NCBI RefSeq assembly: GCF_003837805.1
Contig: NZ_RQIT01000005.1
Location: forward strand, 242,600-306,599
Length of the DNA stretch: 64,000 nucleotides
Source: Bradyrhizobium sp. RP6
GTDB taxonomy: Bacteria; Pseudomonadota; Alphaproteobacteria; Rhizobiales; Xanthobacteraceae
Direction: 5' to 3'
Made by a program: the position numbers and the translations under genes. Numbering within the stretch: position 1 is the first letter of the stretch; each line of letters begins with the position of its first letter. Under the pieces are notes generated by a model. The model was given only the letters and a program-made list of their open reading frames with translations. It ran no database searches and was not told where the DNA came from. Shown here one piece after another: positions 27,109 to 35,750 of the stretch.

Positions 27109-27672
27109 TCACGCCTCGCCGCGCAGCCACGCCTTCACTTTCTGCAACAAGCCGTGGCGCAGCTCGTCGACGGACGCCGCCTCGGCCGGCGTCAGCGTCT
27201 GCAAGGCGGTATCGATGTCGTCGGCGGCTTGCGCCGGCTCGGGCGGCGGCGATGATGTCAGTCCCGCCGCCGCAAGCGCGATCGGGCCAACCTGGTTGAG
27301 GAACGCGCGCTCATATTCGCGCGACAGACGTCCGATCGCATCGTCCAGCGTCAACCAGTCGACCGCCTTGATGTCGTTCATGAGCTTGCGGACCGGCCCG
27401 CCGTCAGCCTCCATCCGCCAGAAATGCACGACCTTGGAGCGCCCGCCGGACTGATCGACCAGCGTGCCCAGGAATTCGTGCACCGCGACGTTATGGCCGG
27501 TCTCCTCCAGCACCTCGCGGTGCGCGGCCTCCTTCGGCGTCTCGCCGTCGTCGAGCTTGCCCTTGGGCAAGACCCATTCGTTGCGCTTGCGCTGGCGCAC
27601 GACCGCGATCAGCGGCGCCGAGCCACGCAGCAGCACAATACCCCCCGCGGCCAAGACCGGCGCCCGCGCCAT
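27109..27672 (-). CDS. NUDIX hydrolase
   Basis: 187 aa. The Nudix box is complete: GKLDDGETPKEAAHREVLEE followed by TGHN (about residues 39-62). Such enzymes hydrolyse nucleoside diphosphates linked to another group; the substrate is unknown (dinucleoside polyphosphates or sugar nucleotides are common). A C-terminal extension of ~60 residues is helical and poorly conserved. It starts four bases after the psd stop, so the two are one transcription unit. Confidence 0.9.
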   Translation of the reverse strand: MARAPVLAAGGIVLLRGSAPLIAVVRQRKRNEWVLPKGKLDDGETPKEAAHREVLEETGHNVAVHEFLGTLVDQSGGRSKVVHFWRMEADGGPVRKLMNDIKAVDWLTLDDAIGRLSREYERAFLNQVGPIALAAAGLTSSPPPEPAQAADDIDTALQTLTPAEAASVDELRHGLLQKVKAWLRGEA

Positions 27673-27675
27673 CGC

Positions 27676-28602
27676 TCACACATCCGAAATCGTCGTCCCC
27701 CGAGGACGATATAGGCAGCAGGGACGGCGGATTGAAGGCTCCTTTCTTCTGAGCAGCGCCTGCCCTGCGCGAATACGCGTGCCTTCGGCGATGCCGTTGC
27801 AGAAGGTGAAATCGCCGGGCGCCAGGATGATGATGGTCGAGCCGTGCTCGAACCAGCCGAGTTCCTCGCCCTTGGCCACGTTGACGTCACAGGGGAAATT
27901 GACCGGCCCCGTCGTCTGCGCGTTCAGCACGATGTCGAGGAAGTGCAATCGGATGCTCGCGACCAGGATCGCGGCAACGGGCACCAGTGTCACCGCTTCG
28001 CCGGTCGAAAGGTGGGTGCGGATCACCGCGCGCTCGTTCTTGCAGAAGAGACGTTCGACGCGCTTGAGCGCGATCGGGTTGACGTTCCAGACATCGCCAT
28101 GGATCAGCGTGACGCGTTCGATATGTGCATCATAGGGCGCGTGGAAACGGTGATACATGCTCGACGTCAGCCGCAGCGTGACGAAGGAGCCGTTGCGGTG
28201 CTGATCCACAAGCGCGGAGTCGCCGAGGAGATCGAGCAGCGAATAGGGCGCGCCCTTGACCTGGAACAGTTCGGTGTCGGCGATCCTCCCGTGGGCGCCG
28301 ACGATGCCATCCGAGGGACTCGCCACCACGGCCGGATCCGCATCGAACGGCCGCAGGCCGGGCTTCAGCTCCCGGGTGAAGCAGTCATGCAGGCTCTTGA
28401 ACTGCGTCTTGCGCGCCTCCGACAGGTCGAGGTCGGAGAACAGCTTCCACAGCGCGATCGAGAAGTCCCGCACGATGGGATTCTCGATCTTGGAGAACCA
28501 CCCCATGAAGCGCGTCAGGGCGGCGCGGGGGATGCGGTTGGTCAACAGGAAGTTGAGGTCTTCCTGCTGGGTGAAAGAGGCGATGAGGGCTTTGACTGTC
28601 AT
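27676..28602 (-). CDS. psd: Phosphatidylserine decarboxylase, long (E. coli-like) form
   Basis: Pyruvoyl enzyme converting phosphatidylserine to phosphatidylethanolamine at the membrane. 308 aa with CFTRELKPGLRPFD (about 74-87), the SPSDG turn, TSSMYHRFHAPYDAHI (about 146-161) and the self-cleavage motif HGST with Ser255 as the pyruvoyl precursor. Rhizobia normally use a shorter psd next to pssA; this long form may be a second decarboxylase, though the rest of the genome is not visible. It is divergent from the aminotransferase gene with only 35 bases between the starts and in an operon with a NUDIX gene. Confidence 0.9.
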   Translation of the reverse strand: MTVKALIASFTQQEDLNFLLTNRIPRAALTRFMGWFSKIENPIVRDFSIALWKLFSDLDLSEARKTQFKSLHDCFTRELKPGLRPFDADPAVVASPSDGIVGAHGRIADTELFQVKGAPYSLLDLLGDSALVDQHRNGSFVTLRLTSSMYHRFHAPYDAHIERVTLIHGDVWNVNPIALKRVERLFCKNERAVIRTHLSTGEAVTLVPVAAILVASIRLHFLDIVLNAQTTGPVNFPCDVNVAKGEELGWFEHGSTIIILAPGDFTFCNGIAEGTRIRAGQALLRRKEPSIRRPCCLYRPRGTTISDV

Positions 28603-28637
28603 GAATCTGTCAGCTCGCAGGGTTAGCGCTTGTTGTC

Positions 28638-30302
28638 ATGGAAACGACACTCCCGATTCTCTCGATGTCCGTGGCCGCCGCAGCGTCCGCTGCCGCCGCC
28701 TTCCCGAAGCTCAAGGCGCGCATCGAACTCTCCCGCGCCAAGCACCGGTCGCTCGCCGGGCACTCCAAGATGTCGCGCCGGGTGGCGCGGCTGCTGCCGT
28801 TCTACGAGTTCGCGGATACCGACTATTTCTCGTGCGACGGCGCGCCGGCGAGCATCGCCACGCAGCGTAAGGACGGCTTCTTCCGTCTCGCCGCCCTCTA
28901 CGCCGAGCGCTACCCCAGGGGACGCGCGATGACGAAGGAAGCGGCGGAGAAGATCTCCGACCTGAACTTCACCGAGAGCTACCGCGTGCCGTTCCAGTTC
29001 TCGCGTCTCGTCCGCGAGCACCTGGGCACCTCGACCTTCATGGAATCGTCCAGCGGCGTCACCGTCACGGATGTCGACGGCAACACGTCCTACGACCTCA
29101 CGGGGTCCTACGGCGTCAACATCTTCGGCAACGATTTCTACAAGGAGTGCATCGAAGGTGCCGAGAAGCGCGCGCATGCGCTCGGCCCCGTGCTCGGTCC
29201 CTATCATCCCGTCATCCTGGAGAACGTGCAGCGGCTCTGCCGGATCTCCGGCCTCGACGAAGTCTCGTTCCACATGTCCGGCACCGAAGCCGTGATGCAG
29301 GCGGTGCGGCTGGCGCGCTACCACACCAGGCGCACCCATCTCGTCCGCTTCGCCGGGGCCTATCACGGCTGGTGGGGCGACGTACAGCCCGGCGTCGGAA
29401 ATCCGATTCCCGCGCACGAGACCTACACCCTCGCCGAGATGTCGGAGAAGACGCTCCACGTGCTGCGCACGCGCAAGGATATCGCCTGCGTGCTGGTCAA
29501 TCCGCTGCAGGGCCTGCACCCGAACGCCAACGCGCCCGGCGATTCCTCGCTGGTCGACTCTTCCCGCGGCGGCAATTTCGATCGGGCCGCCTACACGGAG
29601 TGGCTGAAGAAGCTGCGCGAGGTCTGCGACCAACGCGGCATCGTCTTGATCTTCGACGAGGTCTTCGTCGGCTTCCGCCTCGCCGCCGGCGGCGCCCAGG
29701 ACTATTTCGGCGTCAAGGCTGACATGGTGACCTACGGCAAGAGTCTCGCCGGCGGCCTGCCGGTCGGCGTGGTCTGCGGCAAGCGCGAGCTGATGCGCCG
29801 CTTCCGCGACGATCGTCCCGCCGACATCTGCTTCGCCCGCGGCACCTTCAACTCGCATCCCTACGTCATGACGGCGATGGACGAGTTTTTGAGCCGGCTC
29901 GCCAGCCCCAACTTCCGCGCCGTCTATGACGGGCTGGAGGAGACCTGGAACGGCCGCGTCCAAAAGCTCAACCAGATGATGGAAGGCGCCGACCTGCCGG
30001 TGCGGTTCGCCAACTTTTCCTCGATCTGGACGGTGAAGTACACCACGCCGTCCCGCTACAACTGGATGCTGCAATACTACCTGCGCGCCGAGGGCCTGGC
30101 GCTGAGCTGGGTCGGCACCGGCCGGTTGATCTTCAGTCTCAACTACACCGACGCCGACTTCACCGAAGTCGCCGAACGCTTCGTCCGCGCCGCGCAGAAG
30201 ATGAAGGCGGACGGCTTCTGGTGGCACGATGGCGCGCTCACCAACAAGCAGATCAAGCGGCAGATCCTGAAAGAGATGCTGGCGAAGCGCTTCGGGCGCT
30301 GA
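28638..30302 (+). CDS. Class III PLP aminotransferase/aminomutase with ~110-aa N-terminal extension
   Basis: 554 aa, against about 430 for ordinary glutamate-1-semialdehyde-aminomutase-like proteins. The fold-type I core starts near residue 115: FMESSSGVTVTDVDGN, HMSGTEAVMQAVRLAR (214 on), AYHGWWGD, IFDEV (D340) and the PLP lysine K368 in TYGKSLAGGLPVG. The N-terminus has a hydrophobic Ala-rich stretch (about 8-22) and then a basic helical region. The reaction is unknown. The position opposite psd and near Pmt-like and glycosyltransferase genes suggests lipid or cell-envelope amine chemistry, as inference only. Confidence 0.85.
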   Translation: METTLPILSMSVAAAASAAAAFPKLKARIELSRAKHRSLAGHSKMSRRVARLLPFYEFADTDYFSCDGAPASIATQRKDGFFRLAALYAERYPRGRAMTKEAAEKISDLNFTESYRVPFQFSRLVREHLGTSTFMESSSGVTVTDVDGNTSYDLTGSYGVNIFGNDFYKECIEGAEKRAHALGPVLGPYHPVILENVQRLCRISGLDEVSFHMSGTEAVMQAVRLARYHTRRTHLVRFAGAYHGWWGDVQPGVGNPIPAHETYTLAEMSEKTLHVLRTRKDIACVLVNPLQGLHPNANAPGDSSLVDSSRGGNFDRAAYTEWLKKLREVCDQRGIVLIFDEVFVGFRLAAGGAQDYFGVKADMVTYGKSLAGGLPVGVVCGKRELMRRFRDDRPADICFARGTFNSHPYVMTAMDEFLSRLASPNFRAVYDGLEETWNGRVQKLNQMMEGADLPVRFANFSSIWTVKYTTPSRYNWMLQYYLRAEGLALSWVGTGRLIFSLNYTDADFTEVAERFVRAAQKMKADGFWWHDGALTNKQIKRQILKEMLAKRFGR

Positions 30303-30324
30303 GGCCGCTCCTACCACCCTCACT

Positions 30325-30425
30325 GTCATTCCGGGGCGATGCGAAGCATCGAACTCCGGTGCGTAATTGCGCACCTGAGAATCTCGAGATTCCGGGTTCG
30401 GTTCTTCGAGCCGCCCCGGAATGAC
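30325..30425. repeat. Family A palindromic repeat (copy 3)
   Basis: GTCATTCCGGGGCGATGC to CCGCCCCGGAATGAC with the core GGTGCGTAATTGCGCACC, one base different from the perfect palindrome of copy 1. A second short palindrome (GGATGCCCGGGACAAGCCCG) follows at about 30471. Confidence 0.85.
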
Positions 30426-30538
30426 GGCGCTTGTTGCAGCAGCTCTGGAAATCGCATCCCCCAAGACGTGGATGCCCGGGACAAGCCCGGGCATGACGTA
30501 ACCATCAGACATCGGAGTGCGTCGTGCGAGCAGCGCGT

Positions 30539-31198
30539 TCAGGCGTGCTGCTCTTCGAGCACGGGCTCGCCGATCAGGCCCAGCGTATGCTCGGGATTGA
30601 GATGCAGGCCGGGGTCCATGAGCTCGCCGCGCATCAGCGCCAGCGGCGCCTTGCGATAGAGCATCAGGTCGTGGAACGGATCGGTCAGGATCTTGGTCAT
30701 CCAGACGAGGCCGGTCTCGACGTCGCGAATGAAGAACAGGTGCACGGTGCGGAACAGAAGGCCGCCGCCGCCGATCACCAGCCAGATCTTGGCAACCTGC
30801 CGCATGAAGTCGGCTGCGCTCGCCCACGGCGTGAACAGGCCGAACAGCGTTGGATCCACGAACAGCACCAGCGGCGAGAGCGCCCAGATCGCCATCAGCA
30901 CCACCTTGCGCTGCAGGTTATAGCCGACCTTGATCTCTTCCTTGTACTCGTGCGTCGCCTGGTTGATGTGATCGTAATCGTGCGGCTCGAAGAAGAAGTG
31001 ACCGGCCTGGCGCGAGGTCATCGAGACCAGCCAGCCGACCAGCGCCGAGACCACGGGGTCGATGAACAGCCAGACATAGGCGAAGAGGAAGCTCAGCGCG
31101 CTGACGAAGTGCAGGCTCTGATTGATGCGGCTGTGGTGATAGTAGCGATGGTCGTCCCAGCGCTGGATCCGCAGCTGCTCGAGATAATTCTTGATCAT
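30539..31198 (-). CDS. Mpo1/DUF962-like membrane protein
   Basis: 219 aa from ATG 31198 (GGGGAAGAGC upstream). A short N-terminal segment HHRYYHHSRINQSLHFVSAL leads into a pair of membrane helices and then SRQAGHFFFEPHDYDHINQ; the H...N..H then GHxxFE arrangement is the pattern I associate with DUF962/Mpo1-like proteins (yeast Mpo1 is an iron-dependent 2-hydroxy fatty acid dioxygenase). A second hydrophobic pair (about 100-160) follows. The family call is from motif recall and is moderate. The neighbours are lipid-head-group and glycosyltransferase genes. Confidence 0.6.
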   Translation of the reverse strand: MIKNYLEQLRIQRWDDHRYYHHSRINQSLHFVSALSFLFAYVWLFIDPVVSALVGWLVSMTSRQAGHFFFEPHDYDHINQATHEYKEEIKVGYNLQRKVVLMAIWALSPLVLFVDPTLFGLFTPWASAADFMRQVAKIWLVIGGGGLLFRTVHLFFIRDVETGLVWMTKILTDPFHDLMLYRKAPLALMRGELMDPGLHLNPEHTLGLIGEPVLEEQHA

Positions 31199-31320
31199 GC
31201 TCTTCCCCAATTGCTTTCGGGTCCGGGTTACAGGGATTCGATGTAGGCCGTGTGACATCATCATTTTGTCATGTGACGATGTGCAGCGGCGCGATGACGC
31301 ACGGGCTCGTGAGCTTCTGA

Positions 31321-32010
31321 TCAAGCGGCCTTGGCGACGCCGACCTTGCGGAAGCGCACTAGCGAGAAGTGACCGAGCGGCGGAATCAGACGGCGCTCGG
31401 CAAGCTCGATGCCGTTCGCACCGGCGAGCCATTTGGCGTAACGCGACCAGGCGAACTCGGCGGTGCGGAAGCCGAGCGGCCGCACCACCGGCTGCAGCTT
31501 CTGCTCGATGAAGCGGCGCATGCCGGTGTCGGCGCTGACGCGGGTGAGGATGATCAGCTCGCCGCCGGGACGCAGCACGCGGGCGAATTCGTCGAGCGCT
31601 TTCTCCGGGTTCGGCACGGCGGTGACGACATATTGCGCCATCACGACGTCGAAGGAATTGTCCGGGAATTCGAGCTTCTCGGCGTCCATCACCGCGAGGC
31701 CCTCGACGTTCTTCAGCTTCTGCTCCTTCACCCGGCGGCGCGCCTTGTCCAGCATCGCTTCCGAGATGTCGGTGCCGAAGATGCGTAGGTTCGGCGCATA
31801 GAGCGGCAGCGAGATGCCGGTGCCGACACCGACTTCGAGCACACGGCCGCCGATCTTGTTGGTGGCCGCGATCGCGGCCTGCCGCCCCTTGGCGAACACG
31901 CCACCGAACACGAGGTCGTAGACGGGCGCCCAGCGGTCATAGGCCTGCTCGACCGTGCCACGGGTGAGGTCGAGCTGCTGCGTGCCGTCAAGGTTCATGA
32001 TCTTAGCCAT
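31321..32010 (-). CDS. SAM-dependent methyltransferase, Rhodobacter-type Pmt (phosphatidylethanolamine N-methyltransferase) family
   Basis: 229 aa. The opening VEQAYDRWAPVYDLVFGGVF, motif I VLEVGVGTGISLPLY (about residues 57-71) and FGTDISEAMLDKARRRV match the Rhodobacter-type PmtA group, which methylates phosphatidylethanolamine stepwise to phosphatidylcholine. Bradyrhizobium is known to carry several Pmt paralogs with different step specificities, so the exact substrate is open. It lies 33 bases downstream of the GT4 gene on the same strand and is probably co-transcribed with it. Confidence 0.8.
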   Translation of the reverse strand: MAKIMNLDGTQQLDLTRGTVEQAYDRWAPVYDLVFGGVFAKGRQAAIAATNKIGGRVLEVGVGTGISLPLYAPNLRIFGTDISEAMLDKARRRVKEQKLKNVEGLAVMDAEKLEFPDNSFDVVMAQYVVTAVPNPEKALDEFARVLRPGGELIILTRVSADTGMRRFIEQKLQPVVRPLGFRTAEFAWSRYAKWLAGANGIELAERRLIPPLGHFSLVRFRKVGVAKAA

Positions 32011-32043
32011 CGATGGGGTTCTCGCTGTGGTTCGAATTGATGA

Positions 32044-33096
32044 TCAGCTGCGCACCGGCCGCCGCGCCATGCGAGGCGAGGCACGCAAGACGCGGCTGGG
32101 TTGAAGAGAGGTGAGATTGCCGACAAACTGGCGCGCGCTGTTCTCCCAGGAGCGCTCCAGCGCGAAATTGCGGCAGGTGTTGCGCGACATGGTGAGCGCG
32201 CGCAGGCAGGCGGTGCGCAGATCGTGGTCGATCGCGCCGATCGGGTGATCGGCGATGACGTCCTTCGGACCCGTCACCGGAAACGCCGCAACCGGCGTGC
32301 CGCAGGCGAGCGCCTCGAGCTGCACCACGCCAAAGGTATCGGTCAGGCTCGGAAACACGAAGACGTCGGCAGCGGCGAGATGCGCGGTCAGACCCGCACC
32401 CTTCTTCTCGCCAAGGAAGACCACGTCCGGATATTTCTTTTCGAGCGCCGCCTTCTGCGGGCCGTCGCCGACCACGACCTTGGTGCCGGGCAGGTCGAGC
32501 GAGAGGAACGCTTCGAGATTCTTCTCCACCGCGACGCGCCCCATGGTCATGAAGATCGGCCGCGGCAGGTCGAGCCTCGCCGGAGAATCGGGATGGAACA
32601 GCTCGGTGTCGACGCCGCGCGTCCAGAAGCCGAGCCGCTTGAAGCCGCGCTCGGACAGCTCCTGCCGCAGCGAGGGCGTCGCCACCATCGTCATGGTGGC
32701 GGCATCGTGGAAGTGGCGCAGCACGGCATAGCCGACGGCGGCCGGGATGCCGGTCCGCACCGCGACATATTCGGGAAAGCGCGTCGTGTACGAGGTGGTG
32801 AAGGCGAGCCGGTTGCGGCGGCAATAGGCCCGCGCCGCCCAGCCGATCGGGCCCTCGGTCGCGATGTGCAGCGCGTCCGGCGCCGCCCTCTCGATCCGCC
32901 GCGCGATCTCCTTGGCGCTCGGCAGCGCAAAGCGCAGGCCGGGATATGTCGGCAGCGGCCAGGACGGAAAGCCGTCGGGGGTGAGGAAGTCGATCTCGAC
33001 GTCGAGGGCCTTGGCCGCATTCGCCAGCGAAGTCAGCGTCCGGACCACACCGTTGACCTGCGGATGCCAGGCGTCGGTCGCGATTAATACCCGCAT
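32044..33096 (-). CDS. GT4-family glycosyltransferase
   Basis: 350 aa, GT-B fold. The N-terminal domain has VLIATDAWHPQVNGVVRTL, the linker strand GFWTRGVDTELFHP, and the C-terminal domain GRVAVEKNLEAFL and SLTDTFGVVQLEALACGTPV, where the usual EX7E pair is present as D-X7-E. This subgroup includes alpha-mannosyl and glycolipid glycosyltransferases (MgtA/SqdX relatives). Donor and acceptor are unknown; a membrane lipid acceptor is plausible given the adjacent Pmt-like gene. The C-terminus is basic (RASPRMARRPVRS), as in peripheral membrane enzymes. Confidence 0.85.
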   Translation of the reverse strand: MRVLIATDAWHPQVNGVVRTLTSLANAAKALDVEIDFLTPDGFPSWPLPTYPGLRFALPSAKEIARRIERAAPDALHIATEGPIGWAARAYCRRNRLAFTTSYTTRFPEYVAVRTGIPAAVGYAVLRHFHDAATMTMVATPSLRQELSERGFKRLGFWTRGVDTELFHPDSPARLDLPRPIFMTMGRVAVEKNLEAFLSLDLPGTKVVVGDGPQKAALEKKYPDVVFLGEKKGAGLTAHLAAADVFVFPSLTDTFGVVQLEALACGTPVAAFPVTGPKDVIADHPIGAIDHDLRTACLRALTMSRNTCRNFALERSWENSARQFVGNLTSLQPSRVLRASPRMARRPVRS

Positions 33097-33369
33097 GGGG
33101 AAATCCCGAGAGTTTGATGATTCTCAGGCATCGACCATCAACGAAGGATATTTCAGGCGTGTGACGTCACAGAAGTGTCGGCCGGCTGTTTTGTTCGTTA
33201 ACGGGCGCGCGGAGCCACGAAACCGTCATGAAACATTCCTTTCCGCGACGAAACCGTTTTCGGTTTTCCGCGCAAATGTCCCGAAACGTTTCGCCGTTAG
33301 GACTTGAGGCAACGGAGCACCGAAATGGTGCCGCGGTGAGCAGAAACACCGAGCAAACAGGGGCGACCA

Positions 33370-34086
33370 ATGTTCAATCTGGATACGTTCAAGACGTTTT
33401 CGCGCGCCGTTGCGTTCAGTGCAGCCGCGATCTCCGCAATCGCATTCACAGGCGCAGCCAACGCCGCGCCCGCGCAGCTTTTCCCTCTCTTCCAGCCGCT
33501 GCCGTCAATGGCCGCACCGCAGCCGATCCAGCCCTATCAAGCCTATCAGGCAACGCCTTACCAGGCCGCGCCCTCGGAAGATCAGGACACGGTCGAGATG
33601 CCGGCCCGCTTCCGCCGCCAGACCGTCTCCTATGCAACGCGCGAGGCGCCGGGCACCATCATCATCGATACGCCCAACACCTATCTCTACTACGTGCTCG
33701 GTAACGGCCAGGCGCTGCGCTACGGCATCGGCGTCGGGCGCGACGGTTTCACCTGGTCCGGCATCCAGACGGTGAGTCGGAAGGCCGAATGGCCGGACTG
33801 GACCCCGCCGCCCCAGATGATCGCCCGCCAGCCCTATCTGCCGCGCCACATGGCCGGTGGCCCCGGCAACCCGCTTGGCGCCCGCGCCATGTATCTTGGC
33901 AGCACCATCTACCGCATCCACGGCACCAATGCGCCCGAGACCATCGGCAGGCACGTCTCCTCCGGCTGCATCCGCATGACCAACGAGGACGTCACCGACC
34001 TCTATTCCCGCGTCAATGTCGGCACCAAGGTGGTCGTGCTGCCGATGACCGAACGCAGGGCCGAGCTCGGCGCTGCGACACGCTGA
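33370..34086 (+). CDS. L,D-transpeptidase (YkuD domain), periplasmic
   Basis: 238 aa. Signal peptide about residues 1-33 (FSAAAISAIAFTGAANAAP). A Pro/Gln/Tyr-rich spacer is followed by the YkuD domain (about 95-230): IIIDTPNTYLYYVLGNGQAL, IYRIHGTN and the catalytic GRHVSSGCIRMTN. It forms 3-3 cross-links in peptidoglycan or attaches proteins to it. The 270-base upstream region contains AAACCG/CGGTTT inverted arms around a TTTT centre (about 33251) and a TTCGTTAACGGG element; no other gene is visible there. Confidence 0.92.
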   Translation: MFNLDTFKTFSRAVAFSAAAISAIAFTGAANAAPAQLFPLFQPLPSMAAPQPIQPYQAYQATPYQAAPSEDQDTVEMPARFRRQTVSYATREAPGTIIIDTPNTYLYYVLGNGQALRYGIGVGRDGFTWSGIQTVSRKAEWPDWTPPPQMIARQPYLPRHMAGGPGNPLGARAMYLGSTIYRIHGTNAPETIGRHVSSGCIRMTNEDVTDLYSRVNVGTKVVVLPMTERRAELGAATR

Positions 34087-34195
34087 GTGGCCGGACATTG
34101 TGACGCAAGCGGCCCCGGAACCCGCCGGGACCGTCTTTGTTTGCCCTCGACATCCCGGCGCGCTTGCTACGGCGCGATCACCGATGGAGGCGCAA

Positions 34196-34612
34196 ATGCA
34201 ACCACGCCTGCAACACTCGTCAAGAGCATGGGTGCACGCGATCGGCGCCGGGGCACTGACGCTTCTCTTGTCATCACCCCTCTCGCTCGCGCAGCAACCC
34301 GCGAGTGACGACACAGGCCAGCAGGCCTTCAACAATTCCTGCCGCACCTGCCACTCCGTGAAGGAGGGCGATAATCGCCTCGGTCCCAACCTCAACAAGA
34401 TCGTCGGACGCAAGGCCGGCGCGCTGCCGAACTACAACTACTCCTCGTCCATGAAGGAAGCGGGCTTCGTCTGGGACCAGGACAAGCTCACCCGCTTCAT
34501 GGTCAAGCCGGACGAGGTCGTGTCCGGCCACAAGATGCAGCCCTATGGCGGCGTCTCGGCGGAGGAAGCGAGCAAGGTGTTTGCGTATCTGCAATCGACC
34601 GGCAGCCAATAA
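34196..34612 (+). CDS. Soluble class I cytochrome c
   Basis: 138 aa from ATG 34196 (GGAGGCGCAA upstream). A signal peptide (AIGAGALTLLLSSPLSLAQ) precedes the heme site CRTCH at residues 49-53, the RLGPNLNKIVGRKAG segment and the axial Met in GHKMQPYGG. The small size and these motifs fit the cytochrome c550/c2 group, periplasmic electron carriers in respiratory or photosynthetic chains. It is convergent with the NTF2-like gene. Confidence 0.92.
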   Translation: MQPRLQHSSRAWVHAIGAGALTLLLSSPLSLAQQPASDDTGQQAFNNSCRTCHSVKEGDNRLGPNLNKIVGRKAGALPNYNYSSSMKEAGFVWDQDKLTRFMVKPDEVVSGHKMQPYGGVSAEEASKVFAYLQSTGSQ

Positions 34613-34626
34613 GACGCCCCGCAGCC

Positions 34627-35022
34627 CTACGCATCCCTCGGCTCGTACCGTCGCTCGACCTGGAATGATTTCGCCGTGATCAGCCAGGCGTCATCGATGC
34701 GGTGGTACGCGAGGTAGTCGATGTACTGGAGCACATCGATACGAACGCGAACCTTCACCAGCGCCTGCACCGGCGAGGCCATGTCGATCAGCAATATCTC
34801 CCGAAGGCGCGGGGCGTCCTTGGATTTGGGCGACGGGGTCGATGCCAGCAGCGTCCTGTAGTCGCGAACCGGCAATATCCGCAATTCGGCGTCGCGAATG
34901 CCGTGGAGCTGCGCCGTCGGCGCAAAGACTCGGTCGAACTGCGAAACGTCGTTGTCGTACATCAGCGTAAAGTAACGCTCGACAGCCTCCAGCAGGGGCG
35001 CGAGAGTCGGGCTTTCGGTCAT
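34627..35022 (-). CDS. NTF2/SnoaL-like (lumazine-binding-type) protein
   Basis: 131 aa, cytoplasmic. The pattern LEAVERYFTLMYDNDVSQFD, VFAPTAQLHG, RDYRTLLAS and YIDYLAYHRIDDAWLITAKS is the cone-shaped NTF2-like fold of the Lumazine_bd_2/SnoaL_4 group. Function unknown. It is divergent from the Lrp/AsnC gene across 123 bases, so the Lrp protein could regulate it. Confidence 0.75.
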   Translation of the reverse strand: MTESPTLAPLLEAVERYFTLMYDNDVSQFDRVFAPTAQLHGIRDAELRILPVRDYRTLLASTPSPKSKDAPRLREILLIDMASPVQALVKVRVRIDVLQYIDYLAYHRIDDAWLITAKSFQVERRYEPRDA

Positions 35023-35145
35023 GGTTCACTCCATCAGCGGCAGGATCGGAACACTCCATCCCATGGAAAGCCGAGGCATGTCCTTGCGAACTGGGCTAGT
35101 CTCGACGGCTCGGGCGCAACATCGTGCCCTTCTTGATCCAACGGG

Positions 35146-35634
35146 ATGCGGTTCATGCCAAAATGCGAGCTGGATGCGATCGACCGGCGCATCGTCACCG
35201 AACTCCAGGCCAATGCGCGATTGAGCAATATCGAGCTCGCCGACCGGGTCGGCCTGTCACCGTCGCCCTGCCTGCGACGCGTGCGTCGACTGGAGCAGGA
35301 CGGTTATATCGACGGCTACCGCGCCTCCCTGCGGCGCAACCGTCTCGGGCTCGGCTTCTCGGCCTTCCTCGGCGTCAAGATCAATGGCCACGCCAACGAC
35401 CAGGCACTGAGCTTCGAAAAGACCGTCGTCGCCATGCCCGAGGTCGTCGCCTGCCACCTCATCGCCGGAGAGGCCGACTATTTGCTCGAAATCGTGGTAC
35501 CCGAGCTCGAGGACTACCAGCGCTTCCTCGTCGACAAGCTGCTCAACCTGCCGATCGTGCGGGAAGTCCGCAGCAGCATCGCGCTCCAGACGCTGAAGGC
35601 GGCTGCACCCTTGCCGCTGGCGCACCTCTCATAG
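35146..35634 (+). CDS. Lrp/AsnC-family transcriptional regulator
   Basis: 162 aa. An N-terminal HTH (DAIDRRIVTELQANARLSNI, ELADRVGLSPSPCLRRVRRL, about residues 10-52) is followed by a RAM/AsnC ligand domain (GFSAFLGVKI, ACHLIAGEADYLLEIVVPEL, VREVRSSIALQTLK). It is divergent from the NTF2-like gene. A short remnant of an acetyltransferase follows immediately after its stop. Confidence 0.92.
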   Translation: MRFMPKCELDAIDRRIVTELQANARLSNIELADRVGLSPSPCLRRVRRLEQDGYIDGYRASLRRNRLGLGFSAFLGVKINGHANDQALSFEKTVVAMPEVVACHLIAGEADYLLEIVVPELEDYQRFLVDKLLNLPIVREVRSSIALQTLKAAAPLPLAHLS

Positions 35635-35636
35635 CC

Positions 35637-35704
35637 ATGATCAGGCTGCTCACGCCGGCCGATGCGGCCCTCTATCGCACGATCCGGACGAAATCTGAGC
35701 GACG
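35637..35704 (+). pseudogene. Remnant of a GNAT acetyltransferase gene (5' end only)
   Basis: Immediately after the lrp stop the frame reads MIRLLTPADAALYRTIRTKS, which looks like the start of a GNAT acetyltransferase (MI-R-LTP-DA-YR-IR). After about 22 codons the resemblance ends and no acetyl-CoA motif follows before the convergent membrane-protein gene. I read it as a decayed or deleted gene formerly in an operon with lrp. Confidence 0.5.
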
Positions 35705-35750
35705 CGGCCCCCGGGTGATGCGGGACCGTTCTCGCTGCTGCCGCGATCGC

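Noticed and set aside
28623..30827. 734-codon minus-strand frame opposite the aminotransferase
   Set aside because: The plus strand encodes an intact class III aminotransferase with all active-site motifs; the antisense frame shows no domain.
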